Source: Bacillota bacterium (GTDB taxonomy: Bacteria; Bacillota; Clostridia; Christensenellales; CAG-138). Taken from it: 10,690 nucleotides of DNA. Both the position numbers and the translations under genes were made by a program. Below, piece after piece: positions 6,188-10,690 of the stretch. The DNA is taken from the NCBI GenBank assembly GCA_023453725.1, contig JAEXTB010000262.1, positions 1 to 10,690 on the forward strand, written 5' to 3'. Below the pieces are notes generated by a model. That model was not told the origin of the DNA and made no database searches. It saw nothing but the letters and a program-made list of their open reading frames with translations. Within the stretch, counting starts at the first letter, position 1; the number at the start of each line of letters is the position of its first letter.

Positions 6188-8269
6188 ATGAGCGAGGTTA
6201 GGGAACTGTTCGGCAGTATGGTATTCAACCGTGCAGTGATGAAGGCGCGCCTTCCAAAGGAGACCTACCGCAAGCTGCAGCAGACCATTCGGCTGGGGCT
6301 TGATTTGGAGCCCGGCGTTGCGGATATCGTTGCAAATGCCATGAAGGATTGGGCCATAGAAAAAGGTGTGACTCATTATACCCACTGGTTCCAGCCAATG
6401 ACGGGGATTACCGCAGAAAAGCATGACGGGTTCCTTTCACCCTGCTCGGATGGCAGCATCATTTTGGAGTTTTCCGGGAAAGAGCTCATCAAAGGCGAAC
6501 CGGACGCGTCGAGCTTCCCTTCGGGGGGCCTCAGGGCCACGTTTGAGGCGCGCGGCTATACCGCATGGGATCCGACCAGCCCCGCATTTATCAAAGAAAG
6601 CACACTCTATATTCCCACCGCATTCTGCTCCTATGGCGGCGAAGCGCTGGATAAGAAAACCCCGCTGCTTCGGTCCATGGAAGCCATCAATACCCATGCG
6701 CTTCGCGTGGTGAAGCTGTTTGGCCATGACAACGTTACCCGCGTTGTTCCCACCGTCGGTCCCGAACAGGAATACTTCCTTGTTGACGAAGAACTCTACA
6801 AGCTCCGCCCCGACCTCAGGTTTACGGGCCGGACGCTGTTTGGTTCCCGCCCGCCCAAGGGACAGGAACTGGAAGACCATTACTTTGGCGCAATCAAGCC
6901 CCGCATCGCCGCTTACATGAAGGATCTTGACGAGGAACTGTGGAAGCTTGGCGTGCTTGCAAAGACCGAGCACAACGAGGTTGCGCCCGCCCAGCACGAG
7001 CTTGCGCCCATATTCACGGATACGAATATTGCCACCGATCACAACCAGCTCACCATGGATCTCATGCAGAAGGTCGCAAAGCGCCATGGGCTTGTATGTC
7101 TGCTGCACGAAAAACCGTTTGCGGGCGTCAACGGCAGCGGCAAGCACAACAACTGGAGCCTTGCCACGAATACCGGCATGAACCTTCTCGACCCCGGAAA
7201 TTCCCCTATGGAAAACAAGCAGTTCCTGCTGTTCCTTGCCGCTGTCATTAAGGCGGTGGACGACTATCAGGATCTCTTGCGCGTAACGGTTGCAAGCGCA
7301 GGCAACGACCATCGCCTAGGTGCAAACGAAGCGCCTCCGGCCATCGTTTCCATATTCTTAGGTGAAGAGCTCATGGGCGTTGTGGAGGCCATCGAAAAGG
7401 ACGCCGACTACCTTGCGCCCAACAAAAGCGAAATGGGCATGGGCGTGCGCGTGCTGCCCCCCATCCCCAAGGACAGTACGGACCGCAACCGTACCTCTCC
7501 GTTTGCGTTCACCGGCAACAAGTTTGAGTTCCGTATGCTCGGCTCTTCGTTCTCCATCGCCGGACCGAACTACGTATTGAATACGATTGTCGCCGAATCG
7601 CTCTCGATATTCGCGGACGAATTGGAAAAGGCCGCTGACTTTGACGCGTCGCTCGCAAAGCTTGTGCGTGAAACCATCATTGCCCATAAGCGCATCCTGT
7701 TCAATGGCAACAACTATTCCGATGAATGGGTGGTTGAGGCGGAAAAGCGCGGCTTATTAAACCTCAAATCCACAGTCGCCGCCCTTCCGCACCTTGTAGC
7801 GGAAAAGAATGTTGCGCTCTTTGTAAAGCACTGCATCCTGACTGAAAAAGAGGTGCATTCCCGTTACGAAATCTCTCTGGAGAACTACATCAAGGTGATT
7901 TCCATTGAGGCGATTACCACGCTGGATCTTGCGCGCAAGAAGATTCTGCCCGCCGTATCCGATTATGTAAGCAAGCTTGCCGAAACGGCCATTGCAAAAA
8001 ACAGCATCGGCATCGGCTCGGATGTGGAAAAAAGCCTCGCGGGAAAGATCAGCGATATAACCGGAACATTCTATAGCGCGATTGAGGCGCTTGACGCCGC
8101 TATTGCGCATGAGTCCCAGGGCGATACGCTTGCCCACGCCGTCTATTGCCATGAGGTAGTTGTGCCCGCCATGAATGCGGTGCGCGAAGCGGCGGATGCG
8201 CTTGAGCTGATTACGGCAGAGGATTACTGGCCCATGCCGTCTTACGCCAAGCTTCTGTTCGAGGTATAA
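6188..8269 (+). CDS. glnN: Glutamine synthetase type III
   Basis: The 693-residue product is glutamine synthetase III (EC 6.3.1.2), which joins ammonia to glutamate with ATP. At about 700 residues this class is far longer than type I enzymes (about 450-470). An N-terminal GSIII-specific region (about 1-170) begins RELFGSMVFNRAVMKARLP. The catalytic core shows VGPEQEYFLVD (metal-binding Glu193 and Glu195), KTEHNEVAPAQHELAP (259-274), NGSGKHNNWSLATN (from 315; ATP/glutamate site), Arg435 in RNRTSPF and KFEFR (445-449). The C-terminal part (about 550-693) is mostly helical, as usual for the class. ATG at 6188 is the start because AGGAGG (6175-6180) lies 7 nt upstream; the in-frame TTG at 6170 precedes that site. 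The gene has its own promoter and a structured leader and is followed by a terminator, so it is probably a single-gene unit in ammonium assimilation. Confidence 0.97.
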   Translation: MSEVRELFGSMVFNRAVMKARLPKETYRKLQQTIRLGLDLEPGVADIVANAMKDWAIEKGVTHYTHWFQPMTGITAEKHDGFLSPCSDGSIILEFSGKELIKGEPDASSFPSGGLRATFEARGYTAWDPTSPAFIKESTLYIPTAFCSYGGEALDKKTPLLRSMEAINTHALRVVKLFGHDNVTRVVPTVGPEQEYFLVDEELYKLRPDLRFTGRTLFGSRPPKGQELEDHYFGAIKPRIAAYMKDLDEELWKLGVLAKTEHNEVAPAQHELAPIFTDTNIATDHNQLTMDLMQKVAKRHGLVCLLHEKPFAGVNGSGKHNNWSLATNTGMNLLDPGNSPMENKQFLLFLAAVIKAVDDYQDLLRVTVASAGNDHRLGANEAPPAIVSIFLGEELMGVVEAIEKDADYLAPNKSEMGMGVRVLPPIPKDSTDRNRTSPFAFTGNKFEFRMLGSSFSIAGPNYVLNTIVAESLSIFADELEKAADFDASLAKLVRETIIAHKRILFNGNNYSDEWVVEAEKRGLLNLKSTVAALPHLVAEKNVALFVKHCILTEKEVHSRYEISLENYIKVISIEAITTLDLARKKILPAVSDYVSKLAETAIAKNSIGIGSDVEKSLAGKISDITGTFYSAIEALDAAIAHESQGDTLAHAVYCHEVVVPAMNAVREAADALELITAEDYWPMPSYAKLLFEV

Positions 8270-8331
8270 GGGTCAGGCTTAGCGGGAGTCTCCACCCTTT
8301 TTACCGTTCATATTCTTCTTCCTGAGGCAAG

Positions 8332-8362
8332 AGCGTCCGGGTATCCTATACCGGACGCTTTT
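8332..8362 (+). terminator. Intrinsic terminator after glnN
   Basis: AGCGTCCGG (8332-8340) pairs with CCGGACGCT (8351-8359). The stem extends inward by TAT/ATA with one bulged G, and is followed by TTTT (8359-8362). It lies about 60 nt after the stop codon. Confidence 0.8.
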
Positions 8363-8369
8363 GCTATGT

Positions 8370-8525
8370 CGGTCAATTGGCGCTTTGCACCAATTGACCG
8401 AGGGGGGCGATCTTGTAAGCGGCTACGCCGGTTACAAGATAATACCGCAGCCGCCTGCGTCTTCGCAGACGCGGTCGGCGGCTGTGCAAGGTGTCATTTG
8501 CGGCGTACATGCCGCCGCAAATGAC
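8370..8525. repeat. Array of four distinct perfect inverted repeats
   Basis: Four hairpins stand almost end to end. (A) 8370-8380 with 8390-8400, 11 bp, core GGTCAATTGG. (B) 8410-8418 with 8432-8440, 9 bp, core ATCTTGTAA, then a G-G mismatch and an inner CGGC/GCCG around TAC. (C) 8448-8455 with 8477-8484, 8 bp, core CAGCCGCC, holding an inner GCGTCT/AGACGC stem (8457-8462, 8467-8472). (D) 8493-8504 with 8514-8525, 12 bp, core GTCATTTGCGGC. A G-rich linker (8401-8409) separates A and B. All listed stems are Watson-Crick with no G-U pairs. The four stems do not share a sequence, so it is not a CRISPR or simple repeat. The function is unknown: a structured RNA, a protein-binding DNA array or a cluster of palindromic elements are all possible. 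Confidence 0.75.
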
Positions 8526-8790
8526 GTATTTTATATAGGAGATTCTAAGTCGTTTTTGTTTACAGCGTGGCAAAACACTAAAAATTCAAAAATAACCGTA
8601 TTTTAAAATCAAAAATATTTCTATGTGGATTTTCTAAAAAACCTCAAAGTATCAAAGCAAATTTAATGGCGCACAAGTACTTATCCTATAAAATTCGCTT
8701 GATTAATAATGATTAGTTATATTAAATTGTCTTGGAACATAGAAGTAAATTCAATTTAATACTATTTAAAAGGTCTGTCCAAGTGCTGTG
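8526..8790. other. AT-rich gene-free block before the SipL-like gene
   Basis: By my count 8581-8760 is about 23 % GC, against clearly GC-rich genes on both sides. It contains the palindrome ATTTTAAAAT (8600-8609) and TCAAAAATA twice (8586-8594, 8609-8617). The only forward frame with some length (ATG 8666, 16 codons) has no ribosome binding site. I see no transposase remnant or terminal repeats. Confidence 0.6.
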
Positions 8791-8801
8791 CCTCATATAT
8801 T
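8773..8801 (+). promoter_or_regulatory. Possible sigma-E-like promoter of the SipL-like gene
   Basis: CATATATT (8794-8801) matches six of eight positions of the sporulation sigma-E -10 pattern CATACAAT. The -35 at 14 nt spacing (GTCTGTC) is a poor match. The site would give a leader of about 30 nt. It also contains TATATT, a 5/6 vegetative -10. SipL genes elsewhere are sigma-E dependent, which is why this is noted. Confidence 0.3.
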
Positions 8802-8837
8802 GTTACGACAGAACGACGAATGAGAGAGGTGCAGTCT

Positions 8838-10340
8838 ATGGAACCCATCTGGAGCGAATTGCAACTGGAGCGCATGGCGGGCAGGACCGCGGCGCAGGCG
8901 TTTGTAGAGGGCGATATTCCCATGCCAGTCGGGCGGGAGGCGCAGCGCATTTTGCAGACGGATGCCCAAATTCAAAACGAAACTGCGCGCTGCGCAAATG
9001 GCCGGGTGGATGTGGACGGCACGCTCATGCTGCAGATGCTCTGCATCAGCCCGGAAGGGATGCCGTTTGATGTGCATGCATCCACGCGATACAACCATAG
9101 CATCCCCATGGAAGGTGTAGAGGAAGGCATGCATGCGGAGGTTACGCCGCAGCTCATGGACATCCGCACGGAGCTCAATAACAACCGCGCCCACATGGAG
9201 GCGGTAGCAGATCTTAACGCCACCGTGCGGCAGGAAGAAAACATGCGCGTCATGACGGATGTGCGCAATGCAAGAAACCTGCAGACGCGGTATGAGCAGG
9301 CGCAGCTTGGGCGCGAGCGCCCGCTTGCCGCAGTCTCTGTACGCGCAAGGGAAGAACTCGAGGCCCCGGGCGTTGTACAGGTGCTGCGCGTCAATGCGGC
9401 CCCGCATATTGAAAACGTTACGCTTGAGGCAAACGGCGCTGCCATAGAGGGCACGCTCTACCTGTACGCGCTGTATGTGGATGAAGAAGGCATGCTCATG
9501 CAGGCCGTGCTGCGCGCTCCATTCAGCGAACTTATTCCGTTGGAAATAGATGTGTCCTCCTGCTCGCGCATTTTTGCGACGCCCAGCGTACGGGATATTT
9601 CCGGCAATGTCGTCACGCAGGGGGAAAGCCTGGAACTCAACGTGACCATGCAGATCGAAATCCACTGCATCATGCGGGAGGATGTCAATACGCTCTCGGA
9701 TGCTTATTCGGCGGATGGCGGCATGGAAGTGGCGCGGCAAATGGTGGAGCAGCTTACCCCCGTAGCCAATGTGACCGGTACGTGCAGAATTATGGAGACC
9801 CTGCGTGTGCCGGATGAAGATCCTGATGTTGCGCGCGTCATATTCACAAACGCCCGGCCTACGGTGCTGGCGGTTACCGACAACGGCGGCCAGCTTGCGG
9901 CAGACGGTATACTTGTGACCAATGTGGTGTATGCGGACGCGAACGGCGGCACAAATGTATTTGAGGAGGATATCCCGTTCCGCTGTGGGGTAGATGCGCC
10001 GTATTCGCCGGATGCGCTTGTGCGCGTACGGGTGCTTGAGGTGCGCGGTACCGGAACCGGCCGATCCGTGCAGGTGGAATACCTGCTTGAAACGCAGGCC
10101 AGGATATTTGAACGGCAGGAGCTGGAACTTGCTGTTGGCATGGAGGAAACGGAACCCGTATCCCGGGAAAACGGCATCTATGTCCATATGGCAAACGCCG
10201 GTGAAACGCCATGGGATGTCGGCAAGCGTTATGGCGTCACAGTCGATCAGCTTGCGGAGTGGAACCCGGGAATGGGCGATACACTTTTGGAGGGAACGCC
10301 GACGCTCATATTCTCCAATTCCGGGCATAGGCGGAGCTGA
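8838..10340 (+). CDS. sipL: SipL-like spore-coat morphogenesis protein (DUF3794/SPOCS repeats, LysM)
   Basis: A 500-residue protein without signal peptide. It contains SPOCS/DUF3794-type beta-rich segments at about 26-130, 171-280 and 301-434; each has the pattern of an acidic, Val-rich strand pair ending in a GTL or GILV strand (VDVDGTLMLQML, AAIEGTLYLYAL, LAADGILVTNVV). A C-terminal LysM module (447-493) follows, recognisable by GETPWDVGKRYGVTVDQLAEWNPG. This order and length match SipL of Clostridioides difficile (about 519 residues), the mother-cell protein that binds SpoIVA and attaches the coat to the forespore. The start is ATG 8838: GAGGTG (8826-8831) lies 6 nt upstream. The in-frame ATG at 8820 has no such site. 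The gene indicates a spore-forming host. Paralogous DUF3794-LysM proteins exist, so strict orthology to SipL is not proven. Confidence 0.85.
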   Translation: MEPIWSELQLERMAGRTAAQAFVEGDIPMPVGREAQRILQTDAQIQNETARCANGRVDVDGTLMLQMLCISPEGMPFDVHASTRYNHSIPMEGVEEGMHAEVTPQLMDIRTELNNNRAHMEAVADLNATVRQEENMRVMTDVRNARNLQTRYEQAQLGRERPLAAVSVRAREELEAPGVVQVLRVNAAPHIENVTLEANGAAIEGTLYLYALYVDEEGMLMQAVLRAPFSELIPLEIDVSSCSRIFATPSVRDISGNVVTQGESLELNVTMQIEIHCIMREDVNTLSDAYSADGGMEVARQMVEQLTPVANVTGTCRIMETLRVPDEDPDVARVIFTNARPTVLAVTDNGGQLAADGILVTNVVYADANGGTNVFEEDIPFRCGVDAPYSPDALVRVRVLEVRGTGTGRSVQVEYLLETQARIFERQELELAVGMEETEPVSRENGIYVHMANAGETPWDVGKRYGVTVDQLAEWNPGMGDTLLEGTPTLIFSNSGHRRS

Positions 10341-10362
10341 CAGCAGCATGGAAAGATAAAAA

Positions 10363-10391
10363 AGCGGGCCGCCTAAACTAGGCGGCCCGCT
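10363..10391 (-). terminator. Intrinsic terminator of the HU gene, between convergent genes
   Basis: AGCGGGCCGCCT (10363-10374) and AGGCGGCCCGCT (10380-10391) pair over 12 bp with a 5-nt loop. On the minus strand the stem is followed by TTTTTATCTTT, so it mainly ends HU transcription. The plus-strand side (GTGTATGCGG) has no T run, but the hairpin could still protect the end of the SipL-like mRNA. Confidence 0.88.
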
Positions 10392-10408
10392 GTGTATGCG
10401 GAGGTTAA

Positions 10409-10681
10409 TTAGTTCAAAGCATCCTTGAACGCTTTGCCAGCCTTGAAAGAGGGAGCCTTGGACGCGGGGATGTCAATTTCAGCGCCGGTCATGGGGTTGT
10501 GGCCCTTGCGCGCTTCACGGCTTTTGACTTCGAATACGCCAAAGCCAACCATCTGAACCTTTTCACCGGCCTTCAAAGAAGTGGTGACGGTGTCTACAAA
10601 AGCATAGATCGCCTTTTCGGCGTCCTTTTTGGAAAGCTCGCTCTTCTGCGCGACGGCAGCGATCAGATCCGTTTTGTTCAT
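10409..10681 (-). CDS. hup: HU family DNA-binding protein
   Basis: A complete 90-residue HU/histone-like nucleoid protein. Residues 1-40 are the helical dimerisation part (MNKTDLIAAVAQKSELSKKD). GFGVFEVKSREARKG leads into the beta arm, with the DNA-intercalating Pro63 in GHNPMTG, followed by IPASKAPSFKAGKAFKDALN. HU dimers bend and compact DNA with little sequence preference. The length equals the family norm. ATG at 10681 is the only sensible start; only 9 bases remain upstream in the window (AATCCACTT on the minus strand), so the ribosome binding site and promoter are cut off. It converges on the SipL-like gene and ends in a strong terminator. Confidence 0.97.
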   Translation of the reverse strand: MNKTDLIAAVAQKSELSKKDAEKAIYAFVDTVTTSLKAGEKVQMVGFGVFEVKSREARKGHNPMTGAEIDIPASKAPSFKAGKAFKDALN

Positions 10682-10690
10682 AAGTGGATT

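Noticed and set aside
6437..7312. 291-residue open frame on the minus strand
   Set aside because: It is antisense inside the conserved catalytic core of glnN and has no domain of its own.
8270..8301. Possible first terminator of glnN (GGGT with ACCC, then a T run)
   Set aside because: The stem is only 4 bp. The hairpin at 8332-8362 is a far better terminator.
8370..8525. CRISPR array
   Set aside because: The four stems differ in sequence and there are no equal direct repeats or regular spacers. No cas gene is present.
8361..8606. 81-residue open frame through the hairpin array
   Set aside because: It would translate the inverted repeats, has no ribosome binding site, and shows no protein-like composition.
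8666..8716. 16-codon open frame in the AT-rich block
   Set aside because: It has no ribosome binding site, is very short and has no recognisable motif.
8793..10349. 518-residue open frame on the minus strand
   Set aside because: It mirrors the SipL-like gene almost exactly. The product is rich in His, Arg and Cys with no domain, typical of an antisense shadow in GC-rich DNA.

Overview
The window looks like chromosomal DNA of a GC-rich, spore-forming member of the Clostridia. Three things suggest this: a SipL-type spore-coat protein (DUF3794/SPOCS repeats plus LysM), a type III glutamine synthetase, and purine-rich Shine-Dalgarno sites that include TTG and GTG starts. Placement below class level is a guess. 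There is no rRNA, tRNA, transposase, phage gene or CRISPR array. Seven genes are complete and one is cut by the left edge.

Left part (1-3065): the 3' part of a periplasmic-binding-protein-type sugar receptor ends in a strong hairpin. After it, with its own extended -10 promoter, comes L-fucose isomerase (fucI) with all three metal ligands conserved. Its 3' region carries two inverted repeats and an 18-bp terminator stem. Receptor and isomerase next to each other suggest uptake and breakdown of fucose or a related sugar.

Middle part (3066-6187): a roughly 300-bp spacer with an 11-bp-period direct repeat leads to an RsfA/Myb-like DNA-binding protein with two SANT/Myb-like segments, an AT-hook-like motif and a coiled coil. 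Next is a small lipoprotein with a low-complexity linker and a stand-alone FMN-binding domain carrying a covalent flavinylation motif. It converges, across a bidirectional terminator, on a minus-strand EamA/DMT transporter. That transporter and glnN diverge from a shared promoter region.

Right part (6188-10690): glutamine synthetase III (glnN) follows a short leader that holds a terminator-like hairpin and a mutually exclusive alternative hairpin. Downstream is a 568-bp gene-free stretch: a terminator, a tight array of four different perfect inverted repeats (8370-8525), then a very AT-rich block. The SipL-like gene follows. A hairpin whose T-tract lies on the minus strand separates it from a convergent, complete HU gene whose upstream signals are cut off.

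Most genes look like single-gene transcription units: nearly every one is bounded by its own hairpin terminator, and I see no multi-gene operon. The least explained parts are the hairpin array with its AT-rich neighbour, the glnN leader, the Myb/AT-hook protein and the structured fucI 3' region.
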